Positions 22,435 to 32,608 are shown, numbered from the stretch's first letter. The stretch: DNA of 64,000 nucleotides from Gammaproteobacteria bacterium (GCA_028279365.1 JANQNX010000013.1:248001-312000); one strand, 5' to 3'. A program made the numbers and translations. The notes: generated by a model from the letters alone, not told the origin.

Positions 22435-22977
22435 TCAAGCGACATGCAAATCAGATTGTCTATCAAAGTAATGTCTAAGCCCTTCATAAGTACCGAATAA
22501 AACCGCCGAATAAAACAGATCGCCGGCCAAGGTATTACCATAAAAAGGAATCGCCATTACGTAGCACTGAATTAAGCCATCAGCTGTTAACGGGTAGTAA
22601 AGCCCGGTCGTCCAGAGCGCAAAATTTGATAACACAAATAATACGCTTGCGGATACGACTGCTGAACCTCCGATGCGCGTCACAGAGCGTGTCTTAGATA
22701 GCACGTAACGACCGACTAAGGCACTGATGGCAAAACTCACATAGACCGACAACATCACTATCGGTGTATAAAAACCGATAAAGAAATCACTAATTAATAG
22801 CGCAACAATAGGAATCAGCCAAGCTCGACGATTGGAGACATAAGCACCCGCAAATAACCCCAGCGCACCAATCGGAGCAAAATTCATAGGGTGAGGCACT
22901 AAACGAGTCAACACCACTAAAACCATTAAAAAGTAAAACAAGACATGTTTTTCATTTAATAATTTATTCATCGACAT
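22435..22977 (-). CDS. DUF6580 integral membrane protein, ECF S-component-like, candidate B12 transporter
   Basis: 180 aa, about six hydrophobic segments. Conserved-looking stretches are HPMNFAPIGALGLFAGA (29-45) and the GLIQCYVMAIPFYGNTLAGDL region (134-153) with a single Cys at residue 138. It resembles ECF S components and the DUF6580 family. A GGAG ribosome site lies about nine bases before the ATG. It is second in the B12 operon, directly after btuB, where an inner-membrane transporter is expected, and no ECF energising module is near. Cobalamin transport by a solitary S-component-like protein (as known for BtuM) is inferred, not shown. Confidence 0.75.
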   Translation of the reverse strand: MSMNKLLNEKHVLFYFLMVLVVLTRLVPHPMNFAPIGALGLFAGAYVSNRRAWLIPIVALLISDFFIGFYTPIVMLSVYVSFAISALVGRYVLSKTRSVTRIGGSAVVSASVLFVLSNFALWTTGLYYPLTADGLIQCYVMAIPFYGNTLAGDLFYSAVLFGTYEGLRHYFDRQSDLHVA

Positions 22978-23025
22978 TTTTAATTTCTCCGAAACAAAAT
23001 CTCTGTCTAGCTAATAAGCCTATTA

Positions 23026-24903
23026 TCATGGATTTAGGGCTAAATTAATACCCAGAAAACCGGCAATACCTGGATTGGTAAAGCTGAACACCTCTTCATA
23101 AGACTCATCCAGGAGGTTTTCAATTCGTCCTGAAAAAGAAATTGCATCGCTAAATTTATAGCTAGCTGCAAGATTAACCAGCGTATATGCGCCTAAATTT
23201 GCCCTAAACTGGGGTGTGGCAAATACAGTGTTCTTCTGCCTGCCGTTATAGTTTACGCCTAAGTTAAGGTTAGCTTTTTGATTCAGGAATGAATAATTGA
23301 TGTTGATATTACCCATGTGCTTTGGTCGTCTTACCAATTCAAATTGATTGGCATCACGGCTATTAGTAAATGTATAACCACCATTGATATCCAGGTTATA
23401 GACAGGTGAATAGCTAAATGCCATTTCCAGGCCTTGTATGGAATTTGTTCCAACGCTGTTAGTTACCGTGTTGTTTTGTCCTGTAATCAGGTCGGTAATT
23501 AAATTGCGAAAATAAGTTACATCGAAGCTTAACTGATCATTAAATAAAGACTGTTCAACACCCACATCCCAACCGCGAGATGATTCAGGCGTTAAATTTG
23601 GATTGCCTGTAAATGTCGGAAAATTACCGAACAATTCAGATACGGTAGGGTTTTTAACCCCCGTGCCATAAGACATATGTAGTCGAGAACCCGTTTCGAT
23701 CAAATTATATGCACCAGTCACACGATAAGTATTGGTGTCCTCAAAAAAATCATCAGTATCATCATGTCTCAAACCAGTCGAAACAAAAAATCGGTCAGCA
23801 ATGCTAACTCTGTATTCGCCAACATAACTTTTAGTGAGAAAACCGACCTGATTTCTGCCACCAATAAATGAGCCAGCAGCATTGTCGTCTTCATATTCAA
23901 AAAGAAAAGAAGCGTTATGCTCGATACTTGTTAACCTGTTGGTATCAAAACTAACGTCACTTTGAAATGCATATTTATCCTTGTCTCCGTCAAGAAAAGA
24001 TGCGCCAAAAGTCGATGATTGGAAATCACTACGATTTTTGGAAGTCTGGAAAGAAGCTGTATTTCTCCATTTGCCATCAAATAAAGATAAGCTTACTGTA
24101 CCCTTTTGATAAAACTGATCAGAATTGGTTTGATTGCCTGTCGCATCTGTAACAATACCACTAACAGAAGGATCCGTCTGTGTGACTGCTTTTACGACGC
24201 GACGCACATAGTTAATGTCAATATATTCATTTGGTGTCATGCCCAGCTTTAGGTCATAGACTCGATTATTGTGACTATCATCCTCATCACCTGAACGCGC
24301 TATGTTAGCGCCGTTTGTGCCCAACACTTCCGCATTTAAATTGAAATTAAACAAATCATTGCCATAAGCACCACCAAACGTTGTATGGTTTGTTGCAAAG
24401 GAACCACCTTCATAAGCCGCACGCACTTCTAATGGCCCTTTTCCTTTTTTAGTAATAATATTGATAACCGCACCAATGGCATCACTACCCCAAAGTGCAC
24501 TTTGTGCCCCGCGTAACACTTCTACCCGCTCAATATTATCAGCGGTCAAATTTGCAAACGCGAACTCAGAACCAAAAGCAGGATCGTTTACTTCGATACC
24601 ATCGATCAATACCAGAGTATGATTTGCTTCCGCGCCTCTTGCTCTAACTTGAGTTTGTGTGCCAAACGTACCACTACGTACTACAGATAAACCCGGTACT
24701 TCCCGTAATATATCGGGTAAAAATAACAGGCCGCGCTTTTCTATATCTTCCGATGTGATGATTGTCACGGCTGAGCCGACTGCCGCTTTTGAAACTGGTG
24801 TTAACGAAGCTGTTACTGTGTATTCACCTTTGTCTTCTATGTCATCAGAAAAGGCAGATGTAGATAGACTGGCTAACAATAAAACAGATATAAAACCTTT
24901 CAT
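23026..24903 (-). CDS. btuB: TonB-dependent vitamin B12 receptor
   Basis: Outer-membrane gated barrel for cobalamin, about 625 aa. A signal peptide (residues 1-20, ending TSAFSDD) is followed by a TonB-box-like TVTAS and a plug domain (TIITSEDIEKRG, then RGAQSALWGSDAIGAVINI). A 22-strand barrel region ends with the hydrophobic FLGINLALNP. The ATG at 24903 is preceded by GGGGAG; an in-frame start 11 codons upstream would not make a signal peptide. A cobalamin riboswitch lies directly upstream, which fixes the substrate better than the sequence alone. First gene of the B12 operon. Confidence 0.95.
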   Translation of the reverse strand: MKGFISVLLLASLSTSAFSDDIEDKGEYTVTASLTPVSKAAVGSAVTIITSEDIEKRGLLFLPDILREVPGLSVVRSGTFGTQTQVRARGAEANHTLVLIDGIEVNDPAFGSEFAFANLTADNIERVEVLRGAQSALWGSDAIGAVINIITKKGKGPLEVRAAYEGGSFATNHTTFGGAYGNDLFNFNLNAEVLGTNGANIARSGDEDDSHNNRVYDLKLGMTPNEYIDINYVRRVVKAVTQTDPSVSGIVTDATGNQTNSDQFYQKGTVSLSLFDGKWRNTASFQTSKNRSDFQSSTFGASFLDGDKDKYAFQSDVSFDTNRLTSIEHNASFLFEYEDDNAAGSFIGGRNQVGFLTKSYVGEYRVSIADRFFVSTGLRHDDTDDFFEDTNTYRVTGAYNLIETGSRLHMSYGTGVKNPTVSELFGNFPTFTGNPNLTPESSRGWDVGVEQSLFNDQLSFDVTYFRNLITDLITGQNNTVTNSVGTNSIQGLEMAFSYSPVYNLDINGGYTFTNSRDANQFELVRRPKHMGNININYSFLNQKANLNLGVNYNGRQKNTVFATPQFRANLGAYTLVNLAASYKFSDAISFSGRIENLLDESYEEVFSFTNPGIAGFLGINLALNP

Positions 24904-24908
24904 TACTC

Positions 24909-24952
24909 TTTCTCCCCGTGGTGCCCGCCGCACCATGCTTGTTATGCCGGGG
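24909..24952 (-). promoter_or_regulatory. Hairpin masking the btuB ribosome binding site
   Basis: In the mRNA sense, CCCCG (24952-24948) can pair with CGGGG (24918-24914), which is part of the GGGGAG ribosome site. An inner stem of six pairs (24919-24924 with 24930-24935, loop CCGCC) sits between them with a 12-base bulge. This is a plausible expression platform for translational shut-off by the upstream cobalamin riboswitch. Confidence 0.6.
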
Positions 24953-25034
24953 AAACAGAAAGGCAGAAAGATATGCAGGTTGAAGAATCAACCTGTCTCA
25001 TTGCCTTCGCAGCCGCCCGCAGCGTGAATGGTCG

Positions 25035-25222
25035 TATCGGGCCGGTATCCGGGCTTACGAGTGATATTTAAATCTGTTCTTTCACCTTCCCATATTCGTA
25101 ATAAATACAGTGGTATTAAGAAAGAACTTTTCTCGATTACCGTTGCGGGGGCAGCGTCGGAATTGAAACATCGCACCGACTTCCCGTTTAACACAGCTAT
25201 AAAAATAGCTGGCACCTGATAC
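25035..25222 (-). promoter_or_regulatory. Cobalamin riboswitch upstream of btuB
   Basis: In the mRNA sense the region shows the family landmarks in order: CAGGTGCCAGCT at the 5' end (about 25219-25208), GGGAAGTCGGTGCGA, then GACGCTGCCCCCGCAACGGT, then GGGAAGGTGAAAGA, and finally the B12 box AAGCCCGGATACCGGCC (about 25056-25039). These match the Rfam cobalamin element in sequence and spacing. Binding of adenosylcobalamin would lower btuB-operon expression. A second hairpin (24976-24995, 8-bp stem, loop of 4) lies between aptamer and gene, without a clean U tract. Confidence 0.93.
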
Positions 25223-25371
25223 TTTGAAAGCGGAATAATACTGAGTATGCTTAGCAAATTGCAAATAAAACATGAACAAGACTGCAAGACTGACCATCAA
25301 ACGATAGTGATTCATCTCTATTATTTTCGCGACATAACAATAACAGGTAGTCATTAAACAAGGGGATTTAC

Positions 25372-27057
25372 ATGCTTAAACTGACAAAAGAACACATTGT
25401 CGCAAAAGAAGGTTTTAATCGTTGGCTCATCGCGCCAGCGGCTTTGGGCATTCATTTATGTATTGGTTCTGTTTATGCCTGGAGTTTATTTAACCCCTAT
25501 TTGATTAAACGTGTGGGCGTTGTTACCAGTGCCGCAGATGACTGGAGCTTTGACAATGTCGTTATTATTTTCTCGATAGCCATTATTTTTCTTGGTCTAG
25601 CTGCAGCTATTGCTGGTAAATGGTTGGAAAAAGTTGGACCACGTATGGTCGGAGTTGTCGCCGCTATCTGTTGGGGTGGTGGTTTCCTTGTCGGTGGCTT
25701 GGGTATTTTATCCGGTCAACTCTGGCTACTTTATCTCGGTTATGGCGTGATAGGCGGATGTGGATTGGGCCTGGGTTATGTCTCTCCCGTAAGTACTTTA
25801 ATTCGCTGGTTCCCGGATCGCAGGGGTATGGCAACGGGTATTGCCATTATGGGTTTTGGTGGCGGTGCGATGATAGCGAAGTTTATGATCGACCCGTTAG
25901 TCAGATACTTTTACCGGACACCTGATTATCTGGGCACAACCGATTCAATCAATCTCATTACTGAAGCTGGTCGTCGTATGGCCGACATTGGCGGCACGAT
26001 GACCGAAGTGGTAGTAATTGGGGCAAATGAAATCAGCAAGATGCCGGTGCCGGGACCAGAGGGTGTTTATGTAGTTGGAACAGGAAGTGTCGGTGTCTCT
26101 CAAACCTTCTTCTGCCTGGGTGTAATTTATTTTATTGTCATGATGATCTCTGCCTTTTCTTATCGGGTCCCCACTGAAGGTTGGAAGCCTGCTGGATGGG
26201 AAGCACCGCCAGAAGATAAACAACATGCAATGATCACTCAGCATAATGTACATATTGATGAAGCATTGAAAACACCACAGTTTTATCAGCTCTGGATCAT
26301 GCTGTGTTTTAACGTCACCGCAGGCATTGGAGTGATTTCTATTGCCAAGACGATGATGAGCGAAATCTTTGGTACAACCTTGCCTGATACGGTGAATCCT
26401 GAATTTGCTGCGACCTATGTATTTATGATTAGTCTGTTCAATATGGTGGGACGTTTTTTCTGGGCCAGCACCTCGGACTATATCGGCCGAAAAATGACTT
26501 ATGCCATTTTCTTTGGTCTGGGCATCCTACTCTATCTATCAATCCCTTATACGGCTGCGCAAGTCAGTGCGAATCCTGCATTAATGTGGCTGATTGTTTT
26601 TTATGCCGCGACCATGATCATTTTTACCATGTATGGAGGCGGTTTTGCGACCATACCGGCCTACCTTGCTGACATCTTCGGCACGAAGTTTGTCGGTGGC
26701 ATTCATGGCCGTTTATTAACTGCATGGAGTGTTGCTGGATTTTTAGGACCGAAATTAATTTCATCGTTACGAGAAAATGCGGTAACGAAAGCTATTAATA
26801 ATCTGGTTGAGAAAATTGATCCCGCACTATTCCAGCAAACCTTTGGCGATAGCGTTGACAACCTCGATTTATTGGTAGAGACAAAAACGGTGACTATCGC
26901 CAAACTGATGGAGATCGCACCTGAAGGTACCTTAAACCCGACATCCGGGCTGTACAATCAAACCATGTACATTATGGCAACGCTATTGTTTATCGCCTTG
27001 ATAGCAAATCTGCTGATGCGTCCTGTAAACCCCAAGCACCACATGGCAGAGGATTAA
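25372..27057 (+). CDS. OFA-family MFS transporter (oxalate/formate antiporter-like)
   Basis: 561 aa, twelve predicted membrane helices. It opens with FNRWLIAPAALGIHLCIGSVYAWSLF, the typical OFA start. An MFS motif (WFPDRRGMATGIAIMGFGGGAM) is in the first half, and NMVGRFFWASTSDYIGRK in the second. A soluble insert of about 80 residues follows helix 6, and the C-terminal region also has an added loop (about 470-530). The ribosome site is AAGGGG. The gene lies between the B12 operon and metH on the plus strand. OFA members carry small carboxylates; the substrate here cannot be read from sequence, and any B12 or methionine link is only positional. Confidence 0.85.
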   Translation: MLKLTKEHIVAKEGFNRWLIAPAALGIHLCIGSVYAWSLFNPYLIKRVGVVTSAADDWSFDNVVIIFSIAIIFLGLAAAIAGKWLEKVGPRMVGVVAAICWGGGFLVGGLGILSGQLWLLYLGYGVIGGCGLGLGYVSPVSTLIRWFPDRRGMATGIAIMGFGGGAMIAKFMIDPLVRYFYRTPDYLGTTDSINLITEAGRRMADIGGTMTEVVVIGANEISKMPVPGPEGVYVVGTGSVGVSQTFFCLGVIYFIVMMISAFSYRVPTEGWKPAGWEAPPEDKQHAMITQHNVHIDEALKTPQFYQLWIMLCFNVTAGIGVISIAKTMMSEIFGTTLPDTVNPEFAATYVFMISLFNMVGRFFWASTSDYIGRKMTYAIFFGLGILLYLSIPYTAAQVSANPALMWLIVFYAATMIIFTMYGGGFATIPAYLADIFGTKFVGGIHGRLLTAWSVAGFLGPKLISSLRENAVTKAINNLVEKIDPALFQQTFGDSVDNLDLLVETKTVTIAKLMEIAPEGTLNPTSGLYNQTMYIMATLLFIALIANLLMRPVNPKHHMAED

Positions 27058-27127
27058 AGACATATGTTGAGATCTCGGCTAAATTGACTATTTGCTAGAG
27101 AGACATTGGCATTTCTCCCTAATAATA

Positions 27128-27156
27128 TTGGAATCGTGCAGATCATCGACTATACT
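27128..27156 (+). promoter_or_regulatory. Putative sigma-70 promoter for the SAH riboswitch-metH unit
   Basis: TTGGAA (27128-27133), a 17-base spacer and TATACT (27151-27156). Initiation near 27163 would place the riboswitch at the very 5' end of the transcript. Called by consensus match and by its position. Confidence 0.6.
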
Positions 27157-27173
27157 CTGCCGCCTTCAAATTC

Positions 27174-27245
27174 GTTCTGAGGAGCGCTGCGACAACAGTT
27201 TGCTGTTGCCAGGCTCAGACGCAATAGCTTAAAACCGCGCTCGCT
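27174..27245 (+). promoter_or_regulatory. S-adenosylhomocysteine (SAH) riboswitch upstream of metH
   Basis: The core matches the SAH riboswitch: TCTGAGGAGCGCTGCGAC, a hairpin CAACAG-TTTG-CTGTTG, then CCAGGCTCAGACGC. Helix P1 pairs 27176-27181 with 27214-27219. The pseudoknot pairs GAGCGC (27182-27187) with GCGCTC (27237-27242). Known members precede ahcY and metH and turn expression on when SAH accumulates, restoring methylation capacity. metH begins 23 bases after the element. Confidence 0.9.
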
Positions 27246-27267
27246 TAACTGAAACTAGACTAAGCGA

Positions 27268-30200
27268 ATGACGGACAAGACAACACAACTTAAATCCTTA
27301 ATGCAACAGCGCATCCTGATATTGGATGGCGCCATGGGCACCATGATCCAATCCTATAAGCTTGAGGAGGAAGATTACCGCGGTGAACGTTTCCGCTCTC
27401 ACCCCTGCGACGTGAAAGGTAATAATGACCTGCTTTCGTTAACTCGACCGGACATTATTAAGGCAATTCATGCCGCTTATTTCGAAGCCGGTGCCGATAT
27501 TGTCGAGACCAACACCTTTAACTCAACCTCCATTGCCATGGCGGATTACCAAATGGAAGACCTGGTTTATGAGTTAAATAAAGAAAGTGCCTTATTAGCC
27601 AGACAAACCGCCGATGAATTCGAACAAAATGATCCGGATAAGCACCGTTTTGTCGCTGGTGTATTAGGCCCGACCAATCGCACCTGTTCGATTTCTCCAG
27701 ACGTCAATAATCCCGGTTATCGGAACATCACCTATCAGGAATTAGTTGAGTCTTATACAGAAGCATTATCCGGACTCGTCGATGGTGGTGCTGATTTAAT
27801 TCTGGTTGAAACGATCTTCGATACACTTAATGCAAAGGCTGCATTGTTTGCCATTGATCAATATTACGAAGAACAAAATATCCCGCTGCCGATCATGATT
27901 TCCGGCACCATCACTGATGCCTCAGGCAGAACCTTGACCGGACAAACAACGGAAGCATTCTGGAACTCGGTCAGGCATTCGAAGCCCTTAAGCGTCGGTT
28001 TGAACTGTGCCTTAGGACCAAAGGATTTGCGGCAATATGTTGAAGAATTATCCACCGTTGCTGATTGTCACATCAGTGCACATCCAAATGCCGGTCTTCC
28101 GAATGAATTTGGCGAATATGATCTCGATCCTGGGGCCATGTCAGAGCATATCCAGGAATGGGCACAATCAGGGCTATTAAATATTGTTGGTGGCTGTTGT
28201 GGTACGACACCCGATCATATTAAAGCCATGCTTGATGTGGTTGAGACTGCGAAACCAAGAGATATTCCTGATTTAGCTGTTCATCAACGTCTCAGCGGTC
28301 TGGAACCATTCAACATCACCAGCGAGGTAAATTTTGTTAACGTCGGCGAACGCACCAATGTCGCCGGTTCACCGAAATTCCTGCGTTTGATTAAAGAAGA
28401 AGAGGACTTGGAAGCTGCATTGGAGGTCGCGCGACAACAAGTTGAAAACGGCGCACAGGTCATTGATGTCTGCATGGATGAAGGCATGCTGGAATCAGAA
28501 CAGCTCATGGCTGATTTCCTTAAACTGATTGCCTCTGAACCCGACATCAGCCGCGTCCCGATTATGATTGATTCATCAAAATGGAGTGTGATTGAATCCG
28601 GCTTACGCTGTGTCCAGGGTAAAGGCATTGTCAATTCAATCAGCCTTAAAGAAGGCGAAGAAAAGTTTACTCAGCAGGCGAAACTGGTTAAACGCTACGG
28701 TGCCGCTGTTGTTGTAATGGCATTTGATGAACAAGGCCAGGCCGACACAACTGAACGTCGTTATGAAGTCTGTAAACGCTCTTACGAAATATTGGTTAAT
28801 GATATTGGCTTTGCGCCTGAAGATATTATTTTTGATCCCAATATCCTGACTGTCGCAACCGGTATGGAAGAACATAACAACTATGCCGTTTCATTCTTCG
28901 AAGCGACCAAACTAATTAAAGATAACCTTTCGCATGCATTAGTTAGCGGCGGTTTAAGTAATGTATCCTTTTCTTTTCGCGGCAATAACCCGGTGCGTGA
29001 GGCCATGCATGCGGCATTTTTATATCACGGCATTCAAGCTGGCATGGACATGGGTATTGTGAATGCCGGACAACTTGGTATCTATGACGAGATACCCAAA
29101 GACTTACTGGTCTATATCGAAGATGTATTGATGAATCGCCGCGATGATGCAACCGACCGTCTGGTTGAATTTGCCGAGACGGTAAAAGCAGGCGCAAGCA
29201 AAGAGAAAAAAGTCGATCTCAGCTGGCGCGAGACCGCTGTTGCTGATCGTCTATCACATGCGCTGGTAAAAGGCATCGCTGATTATATCGAAGATGATAC
29301 TGAAGAAGCGCGCCAGCAGTTTGATAAACCGTTAGAAGTCATTGAAGGCCCATTAATGGATGGCATGAATGTCGTTGGTGATTTATTTGGCGCGGGTAAA
29401 ATGTTTTTACCTCAAGTGGTAAAAAGCGCGCGTGTCATGAAAAAAGCCGTAGCCTATTTGATTCCATTTATTGAAGAAGAAAAACAACGCTCGGGGGATA
29501 CCGGTAATAGTAAAGGCAAGATCATCATGGCAACGGTGAAAGGCGATGTGCATGACATAGGCAAGAATATTGTTAGCGTTGTTTTACAGTGTAACAACTT
29601 CGAAGTTGTTGATCTTGGCGTCATGGTGCCCGCGCAAAAGATCCTTGATGCGGCAAATGATGAGAATGCAGATATTATTGGTTTAAGCGGTTTGATCACA
29701 CCGTCATTGGATGAAATGGTACATGTGGCAAAAGAAATGCAGCGGCAGGACTTTTCTATTCCGTTGATGATTGGTGGTGCTACCACATCGCGTGCGCATA
29801 CGGCAGTCAAAATTGATCAAAACTATGAACAGCCTGTGGTGCATGTTAAAGATGCGTCGCGTGCAGTCGGCGTATCAACAAAACTGTTAAGCGCCGATTT
29901 GAAAAAGACCTTTGCTGATGAAATCACATCAGAATATGACATTGTTCGCGAGCGGCATAAAGGCAAGCAAGCCAAGACTAACTGGTTAAAGTTAGAACAG
30001 GCGAGAGAAAAACAACTTCAGATAGACTGGCAAGACTATACCCCGCCTGCACCTGAAAAACCCGGCATTCATGTTTTCGAAGATTATCCGCTTGCAGAAC
30101 TGGTGGACTATATCGATTGGACGCCTTTCTTCGTCGCATGGGAATTGGCTGGAAAGTTTCCACGAATACTGACTGACGAAATTGTGGGCGAAGAAGCGAC

Positions 30201-30999
30201 GCGTTTGTATGAAGATGCAAAGGTCATGTTGCAAAAAGTTGTTGATGAAAAATGGTTTAGCGCGAAAGGTGTGATTGGCCTATTCCCGGCCAATACAGAC
30301 GGTACTGATGACATTATCGTTTTCGATAATGATGATTATTCATCCACTTTGTTAACACTCCATTCGCTCAGACAACAGACACAAAAGCCGCCTGGTCAGG
30401 CCAACTATGCGCTGGCTGACTTTGTTGCCCCAACGTCTTCTAACAAACAAGACTATATCGGTGCATTTGCTGTCGCCTGTGGCTTTGGTATGGAAGCACG
30501 CATTGAAGCATATGAACGCGATCATGATGACTATCATGCCATTATGTTAAAAGCATTAGCAGATCGATTTGCCGAAGCTTTTGCGGAACGTATGCACCAA
30601 CGCGTACGCGAAGAATTCTGGGCTTATATTAGCGACGAGCAGCTAGATAATGAGGCACTAATTGCTGAAAAATATCAGGGTATCCGCCCTGCTCCCGGTT
30701 ATCCTGCTTGTCCGGATCATACTGAAAAACCATTAATCTGGGATTTGTTAAAGGTTGAGCAAAACACCGGTATTACCCTGACCGAATCCTATGCCATGTA
30801 TCCAACGGCAGCCGTCTCGGGTTTGTATTTTTCTCATCCCAGTTCACGTTATTTTGGACTGGGCAAAATCAACAGGGATCAGGTAGAAGACTATGCCAAA
30901 AGAAAACAGATGAGTTTGAGTGAAGTCGAGCGCTGGTTATCACCAAATTTAGGTTATGACCCTGATGATGTGACAACAGAGACAGCCTTAACCGGCTAA
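27268..30999 (+). CDS. metH: Cobalamin-dependent methionine synthase
   Basis: Transfers the methyl group of methyltetrahydrofolate to homocysteine through methylcobalamin. 1243 aa, full length. The homocysteine domain (about 1-330) holds NVGGCC-type zinc ligands ([13 protein letters not shown]). The pterin domain (about 355-615) begins [11 protein letters not shown]. The B12 domain carries the cobalt ligand H762 in [10 protein letters not shown]. The C-terminal activation domain (about 910-1235) has [15 protein letters not shown]. It is controlled by a SAH riboswitch just upstream, and the B12 uptake operon lies within 3 kb. Confidence 0.98.
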   Translation: MTDKTTQLKSLMQQRILILDGAMGTMIQSYKLEEEDYRGERFRSHPCDVKGNNDLLSLTRPDIIKAIHAAYFEAGADIVETNTFNSTSIAMADYQMEDLVYELNKESALLARQTADEFEQNDPDKHRFVAGVLGPTNRTCSISPDVNNPGYRNITYQELVESYTEALSGLVDGGADLILVETIFDTLNAKAALFAIDQYYEEQNIPLPIMISGTITDASGRTLTGQTTEAFWNSVRHSKPLSVGLNCALGPKDLRQYVEELSTVADCHISAHPNAGLPNEFGEYDLDPGAMSEHIQEWAQSGLLNIVGGCCGTTPDHIKAMLDVVETAKPRDIPDLAVHQRLSGLEPFNITSEVNFVNVGERTNVAGSPKFLRLIKEEEDLEAALEVARQQVENGAQVIDVCMDEGMLESEQLMADFLKLIASEPDISRVPIMIDSSKWSVIESGLRCVQGKGIVNSISLKEGEEKFTQQAKLVKRYGAAVVVMAFDEQGQADTTERRYEVCKRSYEILVNDIGFAPEDIIFDPNILTVATGMEEHNNYAVSFFEATKLIKDNLSHALVSGGLSNVSFSFRGNNPVREAMHAAFLYHGIQAGMDMGIVNAGQLGIYDEIPKDLLVYIEDVLMNRRDDATDRLVEFAETVKAGASKEKKVDLSWRETAVADRLSHALVKGIADYIEDDTEEARQQFDKPLEVIEGPLMDGMNVVGDLFGAGKMFLPQVVKSARVMKKAVAYLIPFIEEEKQRSGDTGNSKGKIIMATVKGDVHDIGKNIVSVVLQCNNFEVVDLGVMVPAQKILDAANDENADIIGLSGLITPSLDEMVHVAKEMQRQDFSIPLMIGGATTSRAHTAVKIDQNYEQPVVHVKDASRAVGVSTKLLSADLKKTFADEITSEYDIVRERHKGKQAKTNWLKLEQAREKQLQIDWQDYTPPAPEKPGIHVFEDYPLAELVDYIDWTPFFVAWELAGKFPRILTDEIVGEEATRLYEDAKVMLQKVVDEKWFSAKGVIGLFPANTDGTDDIIVFDNDDYSSTLLTLHSLRQQTQKPPGQANYALADFVAPTSSNKQDYIGAFAVACGFGMEARIEAYERDHDDYHAIMLKALADRFAEAFAERMHQRVREEFWAYISDEQLDNEALIAEKYQGIRPAPGYPACPDHTEKPLIWDLLKVEQNTGITLTESYAMYPTAAVSGLYFSHPSSRYFGLGKINRDQVEDYAKRKQMSLSEVERWLSPNLGYDPDDVTTETALTG

Positions 31000-31123
31000 C
31001 ATACTATTAATGTGATTGCTTGTTGTATTAATTAGCAATAGCCTGTTGTCTATTGACTGTACCTAAAACTTCACTAAAGTTAAAACATAGTTCATCCCAA
31101 GCAATGATTGAAAGGAATTACCC

Positions 31124-32035
31124 ATGAAATACGATAATATTCTTCAAACAATAGGCGATACGCCACATATCAAAATCAATCGCCTGTTCAATGACAACAT
31201 TGAAGTCTGGATGAAAAATGAGAGTTTTAATCCCTGTAGCAGCATCAAGGATCGTATTGCGCTGGCCATGGTCGAGGATGCCGAGGCAAAAGGTCTATTA
31301 AAACAAGACACCGTCATTATTGAACCGACCTCAGGTAATACGGGTATTGGATTAGCATTGGTTGCAGCGGTAAAAGGCTACAAACTCATCCTGACCATGC
31401 CAGAGTCTATGTCAATTGAACGTCGAAAATATATGCAGTCGCTGGGAGCAGAACTGGTATTAACACCGAAAGAACTCGGCATGGGCGGCACCATAACCAA
31501 GGCAAAAGAAATGTACGAGGAACATCCTAATGCCTGGATGCCACAACAATTCCAGAATCAGGCCAACGCTCAGGTTCATCGCGATACTACCGCAAAAGAA
31601 ATACTAGCAGACTTCCCTGACGGTCTGGATTACATGATTACCGGTGTTGGCACCGGTGGTCACATTACTGGCTGTGCTGAAGTGTTGAAGGAAAGTTTTC
31701 CTGCGCTGCAGGTCTTCGCTGTTGAACCGGAAAAATCACCTGTCATTAGTGGTGGCGAAAAAGGTCTGCATCGTCTTCAAGGTATCGGTGCAGGTTTTGT
31801 GCCTGAGGTATTAAATGTTGATATTCTCGACGGCACGATTCAGGTTAGTGAGAAAGATGCGTTTGATATGGCGAGGCGTTGCGCCAAGGAGGAAGGTATC
31901 TTTCTCGGTATTTCCTCTGGCGCGACATTAGCCGCAGTTAAACAAAAACAAACTGCAATGGAAGCTGGCAGTAAGGTCATTATCTTTAGCTACGATACTG
32001 GTGAACGTTATCTTTCAATAGAAGACCTGTTTTAA
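31124..32035 (+). CDS. cysK: Cysteine synthase (O-acetylserine sulfhydrylase)
   Basis: PLP enzyme making cysteine from O-acetylserine and sulfide. 303 aa. The PLP lysine is K42 in [11 protein letters not shown]. The phosphate/substrate loop is PTSGNTGIG, the glycine-rich PLP phosphate loop is [10 protein letters not shown], and the C-terminal SSGATLAA motif is present. The ribosome site AAGGAA precedes the ATG. It follows metH by about 120 bases with its own TTGACT-type upstream sequence, so it may be a separate unit. A cystathionine beta-synthase role is less likely because of its short length and CysK-like motifs. Confidence 0.88.
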   Translation: MKYDNILQTIGDTPHIKINRLFNDNIEVWMKNESFNPCSSIKDRIALAMVEDAEAKGLLKQDTVIIEPTSGNTGIGLALVAAVKGYKLILTMPESMSIERRKYMQSLGAELVLTPKELGMGGTITKAKEMYEEHPNAWMPQQFQNQANAQVHRDTTAKEILADFPDGLDYMITGVGTGGHITGCAEVLKESFPALQVFAVEPEKSPVISGGEKGLHRLQGIGAGFVPEVLNVDILDGTIQVSEKDAFDMARRCAKEEGIFLGISSGATLAAVKQKQTAMEAGSKVIIFSYDTGERYLSIEDLF

Positions 32036-32046
32036 TCCAATGCCAC

Positions 32047-32078
32047 TCAGTCTGCCGCACATAAGTACGGCAGACTGA
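32047..32078. terminator. Hairpin between convergent cysK and a small secreted-protein gene
   Basis: An 11-bp perfect stem, TCAGTCTGCCG (32047-32057) with CGGCAGACTGA (32068-32078), and a 10-base loop. It lies between two convergent genes, so it could stop transcription from either side. The following T tract is weak. Confidence 0.55.
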
Positions 32079-32084
32079 ATCAGT

Positions 32085-32468
32085 TTAATAAAACTCCTTA
32101 CTTGTTCTGGGCGAGGTTACCCAAGGCTCATCCATTGGTGCCATATTCCGTTTTGGTTTCAGACAGAGTCCCATTGCAATACTCTTCGCTAATACAGGAT
32201 TATCAATCTGATTCTTCCAGACAAATTGCACCGCCTGAAACGAGCGATGTTTCATCGTATCTGTCATATTCGCCTGGTCAACTAAATCAAGCATACGAGT
32301 CAGATCAACACCACGCTGAAAACCATATGCTGCATGGTATGCCTCTGTGGCAAATAATTTACATGATGGAATGGTGTAGTTCCTGCTAGTGTAATCAACT
32401 CCTATTGCCATCGCTGGCGAGGTATTGAATACGCTTAAGCTAATTATTAAAACAATGGTATATCTCAT
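32085..32468 (-). CDS. Small predicted secreted protein of unknown function
   Basis: 127 aa. An N-terminal signal peptide is evident (hydrophobic IVLIISLSV then SPAMA-IGV, cleavage near residue 22). The mature part has two Cys (CKLFATEA and GLCLKPKR), which could form one disulfide, and ends in a polar tail. I do not recognise the family. It is the last gene before a hairpin convergent with cysK. The strong terminator at 32554-32582 separates it from the upstream genes, so it probably has its own promoter. Confidence 0.65.
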   Translation of the reverse strand: MRYTIVLIISLSVFNTSPAMAIGVDYTSRNYTIPSCKLFATEAYHAAYGFQRGVDLTRMLDLVDQANMTDTMKHRSFQAVQFVWKNQIDNPVLAKSIAMGLCLKPKRNMAPMDEPWVTSPRTSKEFY

Positions 32469-32553
32469 CTTACTTTCTCATTTTATTATGAGCCTCCTGT
32501 TGGTTAACGGTAGTGATAACCTCATTACCGGGTTTAAAAACTCAGCCAAAAAA

Positions 32554-32582
32554 AAACCGCAGGTTGTGCCTGCGGTTTTTTA
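32554..32582. terminator. Strong bidirectional intrinsic terminator
   Basis: Stem AACCGCAGG (32555-32563), loop TTGTG, stem CCTGCGGTT (32569-32577). A-rich sequence on the left and T-rich on the right give a U tract on both strands. It ends the minus-strand unit coming from 34561-32609. Confidence 0.85.
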
Positions 32583-32608
32583 ATGAAACTGATTGGTCTT
32601 GACTTAGA

